From contig JADJYE010000016.1 of NCBI GenBank assembly GCA_016719945.1, positions 1 through 64,000 on the forward strand: DNA of 64,000 bases, written 5' to 3'. The stretch's first letter is position 1. Every line of letters starts with the position of its first letter. The translations under genes were made by a program, and so were the position numbers. The stretch is from Polyangiaceae bacterium. Its GTDB lineage: Bacteria > Myxococcota_A > Polyangia > Polyangiales > Polyangiaceae. Under the pieces are notes generated by a model, which worked only from the letters and a program-made list of their open reading frames with translations, made no database searches and had not been told where the DNA came from. Shown here in pieces: positions 1 to 7,665 of the stretch.

Positions 1-1
1 G

Positions 2-33
2 GTACCTGTCCGCCTCCGAAGCCCCAGGTAGAT
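2..33 (+). repeat. left terminal inverted repeat of IS66 element
   Basis: GTACCTGTCCGCC followed by TCCGAAGCCCCAGGTAGA. It matches the inward-reading right end with one substitution in the first 13 bases, then a gap of about three bases. The true tip may lie at or just before base 1. Confidence 0.65.
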
Positions 34-82
34 TCGTGGCGCCGCGTCACGTAGTCGCCCGGTCGCTCCTGGTCAGGCTTGT

Positions 83-1713
83 TTACGGTCCTTCCACGAC
101 GCGGGCGTGAGGCCCGGATCTCGGCGATGGCAACGCCTCGGGCGAGCGCAGGGAGCACGTCGGCCAGAAGCAGGCGACGGGTCGATCTCGGAGCAAGTTG
201 CAGGTCGCGCAGAGCGAGTACGCAATGGCTGCTCGCTTCGCGCCCTCATGCGATCCGGCGAAGAGGTAGTTCCGTCGACCGACGGCGGGGCGACGATGGA
301 GGCGTTCGATGATGCCGTTGTCGATGGGAGACGCCCATCGTCGAGGAAGCGCGTCAGCGCGAGCTGATGGTTTAGGAGGTAGCCGATCGCCTTGCCGAGG
401 AGCGGCTTGGCGGCTCGGTGGGCTCGTACGTTCGACACCAGCGGACGAGCTCGTCATAGATGGGACGCGAGCGGCTCTGTCGCAGGCGAGCCGCGCGTCG
501 TCATCGAGCGCTCGCGCGTCCGCTTCGACGTCGTAGAGGGCCTGAAAGGCTGCGATCGGGTGCGCGGCTCGCTTGTCGCCCGCGTCGAGCGCCTTCACGA
601 AGTAGCGGCGCCCATGCATGTTGCAGCCGACCTCGATGAGGTCTTCGCGCTGGAAGCTCGCGTCGAAAACGGCCGCTGCAACCGCAACGACGAAGCCTGT
701 GCGAGCCGCAAGAAAGGTCTCCGGGCCGATCTCGCTCTCGACCTGACCCACCTTGCGCCCCCGAGCGCGTGTAGAGGAACACGACCGCGCTCGTCGCCGA
801 CGTAGCCCCACAGCGAGCCGATGGTGAGCCCGGTCGGGGAGTCCTTGTCCTTCACGGGCAGCGAGGTCGCGTCGACGTGGAGCACGGTCGACGTGAGCGC
901 CTTTGCCGATGAGGTGTCGGTAAATGGGCTCGAGAAGCTCCGGTTGCCCAGTGGATCTGGTCGCCCATGGGATCGAGCTCGGCATGTCGAGCCCGAGGCG
1001 CGTCAGCATCTCGCGCTGCCGGTTGAGGGCAGCCCGTACCAATACTTGTTCACCACGAGATCGGCGACGAGCCGCGAGCCGTACGCGCCGCCAGCAACCA
1101 CCTTGTCGCCGAGGGGGGCCTGCACGCGTGCGTCGTCGCAGCGTTCGCACGCCAGGACCTCGCGCCGATCGACACGCACGATGACCTCTGCGGGGACGAG
1201 GTCGATCACCTCGGTCGTCTCGTGGTCGACGCATCTTCAGTTTGCGCCGCACTGGGGCACTGGCGCTCGTCGTCGGGCACAGCGATCGGGTTGTCGACGC
1301 GTCGCAGTCCCGGCGGCGGAGGCCTGCGGACCGCAGGCTGCTTCGGCGGCTTGGTCGTCTCGGTCCGCTTGCCGTTCTTCTCAGCGGCGGCGTCGAGGTT
1401 CTTGTCCGCGGCGCTCTGCTCCGACTCAGCCTCGTTCGCACCCACCACCGTGGTGCGCAGCCTCCTCCAGGATCAGCGCGAGCTGCTCCGAGGGACGACC
1501 TCCGAGCGATTCCGGACGCGCGCGGACGCGATGATGCGCTCGAGCTCCTCGTTCTTCGCGGCGAGCTTCTCGACCAACGCGAGCACCTCGGCATGGTGGC
1601 CCCCGTCGAGCAGGCTCGCGGGCCACGTCGCCGGGGCGCCCGCGCATCGTCTTGCTTTGGCGCGCCATCGCGCCGTACACCAAGCTCATCGCGCGTGATC
1701 TCGTCAAGACCAC
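83..1713 (-). pseudogene. tnpC: IS66 transposase TnpC, multiply frameshifted
   Basis: The DDE transposase of the element. Recognisable pieces lie in different frames: an N-terminal coiled-coil/EQLALILEEA segment near 1500-1650, a zinc-finger-like segment around 1003-1209 (ACERC) leading into NKYWYGLPLNRQREMLTR, then HGRRYFVKALDAGDKRAAHP and, near the 3' end, DNGIIERLHR and NYLFAGSHEGAKRAA. These match the IS66 catalytic domain and its conserved C-terminal end. At least four frame changes are needed to join them, including one close to the end where LLADVLPALARG continues in another frame. Non-functional; the boundaries are approximate. Confidence 0.8.
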
Positions 1714-1734
1714 GCGCGATGTTCTCGTCTCCTT

Positions 1735-2093
1735 TTTCGAAGCGCGTCAGGCCGCGATCTCGGAAGCCTTGCGCCGCGGGGCCCAGCGCCTCGCCGAGGG
1801 GCGACGACAGGTCCAGTCCCTCGAGCAGCATCGCCAGCTCGTGAGCATCGATCTCGACGCGCACTGCGTCAGCGCGGACTCGTTCTGGGAAGGTGAACCG
1901 TCCTCGCTCGAGACGCTTGTGCACGATGGTGAAGCCCCGCGGTCCACACCAGCATCTTCACCTGGCAGCCCTCGACGGTTGAGGAACAGGAACACGTGAC
2001 CCGACATGGGTCGTCACCGAGCACGCAGCGGACCTCGTTCGAGAGCCCCTCGAACGACTTGCGCAGGTTCGCGGCGGCCGTCGCCACGTACAC
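1735..2093 (-). pseudogene. tnpB: IS66 accessory protein TnpB, frameshifted
   Basis: Starts YVATAAANLRKSFEGLSNEV, continues in a second frame with SGHVFLFLNRRG and in a third with HKRLERGRFTFP and ELAMLLEGLDL. Together these give the standard IS66 Orf2 protein of about 115 residues. Two frame changes destroy it. It lies just upstream of tnpC, as in intact IS66 elements. Confidence 0.8.
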
Positions 2094-2117
2094 GCGAACG
2101 CTGCTGGGCAGGAGGGA

Positions 2118-2496
2118 TCATGCGACACCTCCAACCTGGCTCACGAAGCGCGCGAGCCACACCGCGTCGATCTGCTCCGGCTCACGCACCTGCACGACCG
2201 CGCGCCCGACACGCACCGTGAGCGCGCCGCTGTCCCCGATCGATACCGGCACCGCCTCCGCCTGCCGCACGAAGACCGGCAGCAGTGCAGTTGAACGCTC
2301 CTCCCGTTGGCGGCGCGGCAACGGCACTGAGCCGCTTGCTCCATTGCCTCAACCGCTGACCGCTGAAGCCATGTTGGCGTGCGAACGCCTCGGGCCCGAG
2401 CGCGCTCGACGCCAGCGCGTTCAGCGCTTCGCGCCGTCGTCTCACTCCATCGCGCGTGGCTCGACCACGCGCTCCTCTTCTTCGACATCGCGACAC
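2118..2496 (-). pseudogene. tnpA: IS66 TnpA-like helix-turn-helix protein, frameshifted
   Basis: The first frame holds an HTH-like segment (EAFARQHGFSGQRLRQWSKR), typical of the small DNA-binding first protein of IS66 elements. The expected C-terminal part (LTVRVGRAVVQVREPEQIDA) continues in another frame and ends at 2118. One frame change near 2300 separates them. First gene of the element and closest to its right inverted repeat. Confidence 0.65.
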
Positions 2497-2539
2497 CTCC
2501 GGTCGGCGCGTTACTCGCGCCGCACGGCGGAAGTCGACC

Positions 2540-3223
2540 TCAGCCGCTGGCCAGGTCTACCCGGGCTTGGGCGGACAGATACGTGCACGCGGTGGTTCCC
2601 GCGGCGCAGACCCCGAGCAGCCCGGTGCTGCAGGTCAGCCCAGCGCCGGGGTCGCCGTCGTCGGGCGTACCGTCGCAGTTGTTGTCGAGCCCGTCGCAGA
2701 TCTCCGCGACCGGCGTGCCCGGCACGCAGGTCCCGGGGACGCCGTCGAAGCACTCGGCCGACATCGCCGCGCACTCGCCGACCCCACACATGAGCACGTC
2801 GAAGCCGTCATCGACCGCGTCGTTGCAGTCGTTGTCGAGGCCGTCGCAGAGCTCGTCGCCGGGCAGCAGCTCGGCCTGGCAGTCGCCCCAAGCCCCGCCG
2901 GCGCACGTCTGCGTGCCGGGGGCGCACTCGCCGACGCCCTCGGTGCCCGCGGGCCCCGAGTAACAAGCCTGCGTCTCACCGTCGTCGCAGTCGCAGCCCT
3001 CGTCGACGTCACCGTCGCAGTCGTCGTCGGCGCCGTTGCACACCTCGGCCTGGTTGCAGCCGCCGCCCTGGCCTTGCCCGCCCTCGCTGGCCTCGCCCCC
3101 TTGCGGCTCGCCTGCGCCCTCGCCGCCCGCCCCGTCGGTGATCGCGGTGCCCTCCGCGCAGGCGGCGGCCAAGAGGAAGGCAAAGGTTGAAGCCAGCGAA
3201 GAGCGCGGCCGAAGGACTCGCAT
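2540..3223 (-). CDS. MopE-like calcium/metal-motif lipoprotein, 3' truncated by IS66
   Basis: Predicted surface lipoprotein. The start at 3223 gives a signal peptide ending in the lipobox LAAAC; an upstream ATG at 3271 would only add a non-signal leader. A Gly/Glu-rich linker follows, then Cys-rich repeats with CDGLDNDCNDAVDDG-type motifs (three good copies and one weaker), the putative metal-binding repeat found in MopE and many myxobacterial secreted proteins. In the family each repeat ends with a Cys-rich stretch, but here the last one breaks at GTTACT and the frame runs into the IS66 inverted repeat, giving a foreign tail YLSAQARVDLASG. The rest of the gene should lie left of the window. 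Partial; function unknown. Confidence 0.75.
   Translation of the reverse strand: MRVLRPRSSLASTFAFLLAAACAEGTAITDGAGGEGAGEPQGGEASEGGQGQGGGCNQAEVCNGADDDCDGDVDEGCDCDDGETQACYSGPAGTEGVGECAPGTQTCAGGAWGDCQAELLPGDELCDGLDNDCNDAVDDGFDVLMCGVGECAAMSAECFDGVPGTCVPGTPVAEICDGLDNNCDGTPDDGDPGAGLTCSTGLLGVCAAGTTACTYLSAQARVDLASG
2553..2582 (-). repeat. right terminal inverted repeat of IS66 element
   Basis: On the minus strand this reads GTATCTGTCCGCC then CAAGCCCGGGTAGA and pairs with the left end. It also supplies the last codons of the interrupted MopE-like frame. Confidence 0.65.
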
Positions 3224-3267
3224 GAGTCGATCCTCTGACAAATCGGCGTCGGCGGGTACCCCCACCG

Positions 3268-4953
3268 TCAAAGGTATTGCAGGAGGTCTCCTCGGCGGAA
3301 GGTCGCCGAGAGCCGCAGGAGCGGCACCTGCTGGTCGCCGTACACCTTGCGGAGCGCCTCACTCAGCGAGGCTACGGCTGCCTCGAAGTAGGCCTCGCCC
3401 CGCTCCTCGATGAGCCGCTGGGCTTGCGGAAAGACTCGATGGTCGAGCTTCCGGAGCTCAATGCCCAGGTCACTGAGCAGCGATCGACCCATGAGCATCG
3501 CGACGAAGTAGGACGCGTACCGAACGAAGTCCGGGGCACCTGCGGGCGGACGCTTCCGCTTGTTCTCGGCGATGCGGAACAGCAGGACGGCGACGACGAC
3601 CTGGGCACCCGAGAGGTCGGTCGTAAAAATGTCGCCATAAAGCTTCCCGAACCGATCCCCGCTTCGAAACTTCGCTTGTTGAGGCTGCCCTCGCCACACG
3701 GCGAGGACAGCCTCGGCCGCCGTACCAACCGTGATCTCCGTCGGCGTCAGGGTGCGCTCCGAGCGCTGGCGACGGTAGACGAACCCGAGCTGCTCGATCG
3801 ACAGCTCGAGGTTCTTCTGCAGGTCGTCGCCGGAGCGGAGGTCTTTGAGGTCGACAGGGTTTTGGCTGTTGGTGGCGTAGGTGATCGTCTGAACGAAGCT
3901 CTGCGCGTCGCGCGGCACCTGATACAGGCGGACGAGGACGAATGCGGACTCCAAACCGCTGGCGTCCAGGCCGGGGGTCAACTGTGGGGCGTGCAGCGTG
4001 CGGTGGATGGTCTTGCTGGTCTGACCGCCGTTGATGATCTGAAGGCCCTCCACCCGAACCTTGTGGTTCTCTGATTGGAGGGCGTTGTAGTCGAAGCGAT
4101 CGCAGATGAGCGTGACGCCGTTGTTGTAGAAGTAGAAGTTCGGCCGCTCGGCTTCGTTCATGAGCGTGGCATGAATGCCTTCGTTGACTCGGTTACCTTG
4201 CAGCCCGAGGTATCGACGGATGTTCCGCTCGAGCAGGCGGTCCCCGTGTTGGTCCATCAGCCGCGCGAGCTCCGTCACCGCAACCTTCCCGACGAAGATG
4301 CGCGCGTAGTTGAAGTCCTCGACGATGGCTTTTCCCGAGAACTGGAGGGTGTCCTTTACGGGCGCGGTCGACTGCAAGATAGCAACGAGCTTGTCGTGGT
4401 CGACGTGCTCGAAGCGAGCGCGGTTACCAAAGCGCGCCCGGTCGATGATGTCTTGCGACTCGGGGTGCTTCCAGGGCTGCCCGTTACTGCAGAGTAGGAA
4501 GCGCACGTTCGGGATGTTCCCGTCCAGGATGAGGGATCGCACCTCCTCGACTTGCGACAACAAACGCGGGTTGATGGTGAGCCGCTTGCTGGGATCGAAG
4601 AGCGCGGCAACAGCTTGAACAGCCTTCTCCACGCCGCTCTGCGGAAACCCTCTCGTCCCGTCCAGGTTCTCGTGGTGGTACTTGCCCTGCGCGAGCGTGA
4701 CGACGAACTCACCATCGATGACGTCGCCGATGTGGGCGGCGTCGACGCCGAAGTCATTCCCGCCCTCGGTCAGGGCGTCGACCGCCTCGTCCTCCGAGAG
4801 GTCGAGCATGGTCTTCATGCACAGCACGACGAAGCCAACCGAGCGCGCCCGCTGGTCGTCCAGCTTGGTCTCGAGGGCCTCCTCGAACCGAGCCCGGAGC
4901 CGCTGGCTCAACCCTCGAACCTGCTGGTCGATGATGCCGGCGTTGATGTTCAT
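3268..4953 (-). CDS. AIPR-family protein (putative phage-defence nuclease)
   Basis: A 561-residue protein with the AIPR (abortive infection phage resistance) signature: NIRRYLG at 244-250, the FYFYNNGVTLICD block near 273-285 and IINGGQT at 306-312. The N-terminal region contains GNDFGVDAAHIG followed by VVTLAQGK (Asp71, Gln89, Lys91), which fits a PD-(D/E)xK nuclease core with a Q-x-K variant. AIPR proteins act in the cytoplasm against phage, alone or with restriction systems; no partner methylase, helicase or toxin gene is visible here. It begins 25 nt after the aldehyde dehydrogenase stop, so the two may share a transcript. The nearby IS remnant is consistent with a mobile accessory region. 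Family call firm; mechanism inferred. Confidence 0.85.
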   Translation of the reverse strand: MNINAGIIDQQVRGLSQRLRARFEEALETKLDDQRARSVGFVVLCMKTMLDLSEDEAVDALTEGGNDFGVDAAHIGDVIDGEFVVTLAQGKYHHENLDGTRGFPQSGVEKAVQAVAALFDPSKRLTINPRLLSQVEEVRSLILDGNIPNVRFLLCSNGQPWKHPESQDIIDRARFGNRARFEHVDHDKLVAILQSTAPVKDTLQFSGKAIVEDFNYARIFVGKVAVTELARLMDQHGDRLLERNIRRYLGLQGNRVNEGIHATLMNEAERPNFYFYNNGVTLICDRFDYNALQSENHKVRVEGLQIINGGQTSKTIHRTLHAPQLTPGLDASGLESAFVLVRLYQVPRDAQSFVQTITYATNSQNPVDLKDLRSGDDLQKNLELSIEQLGFVYRRQRSERTLTPTEITVGTAAEAVLAVWRGQPQQAKFRSGDRFGKLYGDIFTTDLSGAQVVVAVLLFRIAENKRKRPPAGAPDFVRYASYFVAMLMGRSLLSDLGIELRKLDHRVFPQAQRLIEERGEAYFEAAVASLSEALRKVYGDQQVPLLRLSATFRRGDLLQYL

Positions 4954-4978
4954 CGCTCCGTCACCATCCTCCCACGAT

Positions 4979-6583
4979 TCAGCGCGCGCGAGCGACGGCG
5001 ATCAGGTTCTTCACGAGGGAGGCGGCGGCCTTCACCTTCGCGCCCGCGCCGCGCGAATAGATGAGGCCGATCGCGCTCTCGGTCAGCCCGAACGTCGACT
5101 TGCGGATCGGGTACACCGCGACGCCGCCGCCGAGCCGCACGCGGTCGGTGACCATCGCCTTCTCGTTGCAGCAGGCGCGCAGGCCCTCTTTTCCGTTGAT
5201 GCGACCGAAGCCGGAGAGGCCCACGCCCCCGAAGGGGAGCGACTGGATCATGTAGGCGAGGCCATAGTCGTTCACCACGGTCATGCCCGCGCGGATGCGG
5301 CGCGCCAGGCGCTCGGCGCGGCCGGTGTCCTTGGAGAACACGCTCGAGCCGAGCGCGTAGGGGCAGTCGTTCGCGAGCTGGATCGCGTGATCTTCGTCGC
5401 GCACCCGGACGACGACCATGATCGGGCCGAACTGCTCTTTTTGCGTGATGTCCATCGAGTGGTCGACGTCGACGAGCAGGGTCGGCTCGAAGAACTGGCC
5501 CTTCGCGTCGGCGCGACGCTTGCCGCCCGTCACGATCTTGGCGCCCTTCTTCACCGCGTCGGCCACGAGCCGCTCGAGGATGTCGAGCTGACCCGGCATC
5601 GTCATCGCGCCGACGTCGACGATCTCTCCCGACAGCGGCGGGCCCTGCCGGAGCTTGGACACGCGCTCCTTCACGATGTCGAGGAAGCGGTCGTAGACGG
5701 CGTCGAAGACGTACACGCGCTCCGCGCCGACGCACATCTGCCCGCAGGCCGTGAAGACGCCGAGCATCGCTTGCGCGGCGGCGTGCTCGAGATCCGCGTC
5801 GTCGCAGATGATCATCGGGTCTTTTCCGCCGAGCTCGAGCACGACGGGGACGAGCCCTTCGGAGGCTGTCGCCATCACCTTCGCGCCGTTTTGCGGCGAG
5901 CCGGTGAAGAAGATCTTGTCGACCCCGGAGCGGACCAGCGCGGCGCCCGTGTCCCCGAAGCCCGTGACCACCTGCAGCAGGTCCGGGTCGTGGCCGCGGG
6001 CGGCGAGCACGTCCCGCAGCATCGCGATGAGCGGCTCGGCCGACCACGAGGTGTGCTCCGAGACCTTCACGACCACGGCGTTGCCGGCGAACAGCGCCGG
6101 CACGACGGGGCAGTAGATGTTGTGGAAGGGGAAGTTCCAGGGCGCGATCACGCCGACCACCCCGAGGGGCGGGTACTCGACCCACGCCTTCTTGTGCATC
6201 AAGAAGCCCGAGCCGCGCGGCTCGGGGGCGAGGTCTCGCTCGCCGTTGTCGAGCACGTAGCGGATCTTCTCGCAGACCGGGAAGACCTCGCCGAGGGCCG
6301 CGTCGACCATCGTCTTGCCGGAGTCTCGCGAGGCGAGCTCGCAGATCTTCGACTGGTTCTGCACGATGTAGTCGAGGAACGCCCGGAGGACGGCGCGGCG
6401 CTCGGCGAACGAGGTCTTGCCCCACGCCGGTTGCACCTCGCGGGCTCGCCGGACGACCGCGCGGACGGCGGCTTCATCCATCGCCGCGACCGACCCGAGC
6501 GGCTCGAGCGTCGCGGGGTCGTGGCAGGGGACGGTGCGCTGGGCTCGGCCTTCGGCCTGGGGGAGGGCGTTCTGCGTCGTCAT
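4979..6583 (-). CDS. aldehyde dehydrogenase family protein (ALDH22-like)
   Basis: NAD(P)-dependent oxidation of an aldehyde to a carboxylate. The 534-residue protein has the cofactor-site PWNFPFHN (Asn150), the catalytic base in LELGGKDP (Glu250) and the nucleophile in CGQMCVGAER (Cys284), followed by the FGPIM and PFGGVGLSG family blocks. It is about 40 residues longer than a standard ALDH; the extra C-terminal part (VYPIRKSTFGLTESAIGLIY) resembles the tail of ALDH22-type enzymes, as recalled rather than searched. The substrate cannot be told. First gene of a minus-strand run ending in the AIPR and MopE-like genes; divergent from the Bax-inhibitor gene across 101 nt. Confidence 0.9.
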   Translation of the reverse strand: MTTQNALPQAEGRAQRTVPCHDPATLEPLGSVAAMDEAAVRAVVRRAREVQPAWGKTSFAERRAVLRAFLDYIVQNQSKICELASRDSGKTMVDAALGEVFPVCEKIRYVLDNGERDLAPEPRGSGFLMHKKAWVEYPPLGVVGVIAPWNFPFHNIYCPVVPALFAGNAVVVKVSEHTSWSAEPLIAMLRDVLAARGHDPDLLQVVTGFGDTGAALVRSGVDKIFFTGSPQNGAKVMATASEGLVPVVLELGGKDPMIICDDADLEHAAAQAMLGVFTACGQMCVGAERVYVFDAVYDRFLDIVKERVSKLRQGPPLSGEIVDVGAMTMPGQLDILERLVADAVKKGAKIVTGGKRRADAKGQFFEPTLLVDVDHSMDITQKEQFGPIMVVVRVRDEDHAIQLANDCPYALGSSVFSKDTGRAERLARRIRAGMTVVNDYGLAYMIQSLPFGGVGLSGFGRINGKEGLRACCNEKAMVTDRVRLGGGVAVYPIRKSTFGLTESAIGLIYSRGAGAKVKAAASLVKNLIAVARAR

Positions 6584-6684
6584 GGCGGCCGGCGACCCTA
6601 CCGCGAGCCGGGAGCGTGCGCTACACGGCGGCGCGAACGGTCGTTCCCTTGCGTCACCGGGGGTTCGAGCCTAAATCTCAGCCC

Positions 6685-7416
6685 ATGAGCTACCAGCGAG
6701 ATCCGTATCAAAGAGGCTCCTTCCAGGGGTACGGCGTCTCCGGGTACGGCGCGGTCGCCGCACCCGACACGCGCGATCGCTTCCTGGTCCGGACGTACAA
6801 CCACCTGTTCGGGGCGATCGTCCTGTTCGCGCTGATCGAGGTCGCCCTGTTCAAGACAGGCCTCGCGTACTCGATCGCCCAGGCGCTGATGGGGACGTCG
6901 TGGCTCTTGGTCCTGGGCGGCTTCGTCGTCGTGAGCTGGGGCGCGAGCCACGTCGCGCACCGGGCGGAGTCGAAGGCGGCCCAATACGCGGCGCTGATCG
7001 GCTTCGTGATCATGGAGGCGATCATCTTCGTGCCGCTGCTGCTGATCGCCGACGTCACGGCCCCGGGCGCCATCCAGAGCGCCGGCCTGGTGACCATCCT
7101 CGGGTTCGCCGCGCTGACGGGCATCGTCTTCTGGACGCGGAAAGACTTCTCCTTCCTCGGCGGCCTGCTCAAGTGGGGCGGCATCGCGGCCCTGCTGTTG
7201 ATCGTCGCGGGCGCCATCTTCGGCTTCACGCTCGGCCTGTTCTTCAGCGTCGCGATGGTCGCCTTCGCCGGCGCGGCCATCCTCTACGACACCTCGCGCG
7301 TGCTGCACGACTTCCCGGAGGACCGGCACGTCGCAGCCTCGCTCGAGCTGTTCGCCTCCGTCGCGATGCTCTTCTGGTACGTGCTGAGGATCTTCATCGG
7401 CGCGAAGCGGGACTAG
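6685..7416 (+). CDS. Bax inhibitor-1/YccA family membrane protein
   Basis: Integral inner-membrane protein of 243 residues with about seven hydrophobic segments after a short Tyr/Gly-rich cytoplasmic N-terminus (MSYQRDPYQRGSFQGYG). The last segments, including AFAGAAILYDTSRVL and the Asp-containing end, match the conserved C-terminal part of the BI-1 family, whose characterised members are calcium-leak or protease-modulating proteins. The start at 6685 was chosen over an upstream in-frame start at 6616 because homology and the typical N-terminus begin there. Single gene followed by two strong hairpins. Confidence 0.9.
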   Translation: MSYQRDPYQRGSFQGYGVSGYGAVAAPDTRDRFLVRTYNHLFGAIVLFALIEVALFKTGLAYSIAQALMGTSWLLVLGGFVVVSWGASHVAHRAESKAAQYAALIGFVIMEAIIFVPLLLIADVTAPGAIQSAGLVTILGFAALTGIVFWTRKDFSFLGGLLKWGGIAALLLIVAGAIFGFTLGLFFSVAMVAFAGAAILYDTSRVLHDFPEDRHVAASLELFASVAMLFWYVLRIFIGAKRD

Positions 7417-7452
7417 TTTTCTTCTCGCGCGCCCGCTAGCGCGGGGCCCTTC

Positions 7453-7484
7453 GGTTTCGAGGGTCCCGAGCGACCCCCGAAACC
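7453..7484 (+). terminator. long hairpin downstream of the Bax-inhibitor gene
   Basis: GGTTTCG-A-GGGTC, loop CCGAGC, GACCC-C-CGAAACC: a 12-pair stem with one internal mismatch. No T-run follows directly; it probably works with the next hairpin. Confidence 0.5.
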
Positions 7485-7511
7485 GGCGCGAGGGTTCCGA
7501 GGTCCCCCGAG

Positions 7512-7536
7512 GCCCCCGCTTGCCGGGGGCTTCGTT
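7512..7536 (+). terminator. intrinsic terminator of the Bax-inhibitor gene
   Basis: GCCCCCG, loop CTTGC, CGGGGGC, followed by the T-rich stretch TTCGTTCGTTTGTT. Lies 96 nt after the stop codon. Confidence 0.65.
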
Positions 7537-7665
7537 CGTTTGTTGGATCACACCCGATCCATCCCCCCTCCGGTGTGAGGCTTGGGGGATCCACGAACCG
7601 CGCGAAACACCGCGAATGTAGGACACGGTAGGCGTGGCACGTGCCGTGCTCAACGGCTCGGCACG

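Larger units (their letters stand above)
2..2582 (-). mobile_element. IS66-family insertion sequence, decayed
   Basis: The element reads on the minus strand in the IS66 order tnpA, tnpB, tnpC. Its ends are imperfect inverted repeats: GTACCTGTCCGCC from position 2 and, reading inward from 2582 on the minus strand, GTATCTGTCCGCC, each followed by a related block (GAAGCCCCAGGTAGA versus CAAGCCCGGGTAGA). All three genes are broken over several frames, so it cannot supply its own transposase. The right end lies inside the MopE-like gene. The left flank is outside the window, so the target duplication (8 bp is usual for IS66) cannot be checked. The family call is firm from the TnpB and TnpC motifs; the exact outer bases are uncertain by one or two. 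Confidence 0.85.

Noticed and set aside
4682..6688. Plus-strand open frame of 668 codons
   Set aside because: Antisense to the aldehyde dehydrogenase and part of the AIPR gene; His/Asp/Ala-biased shadow composition.
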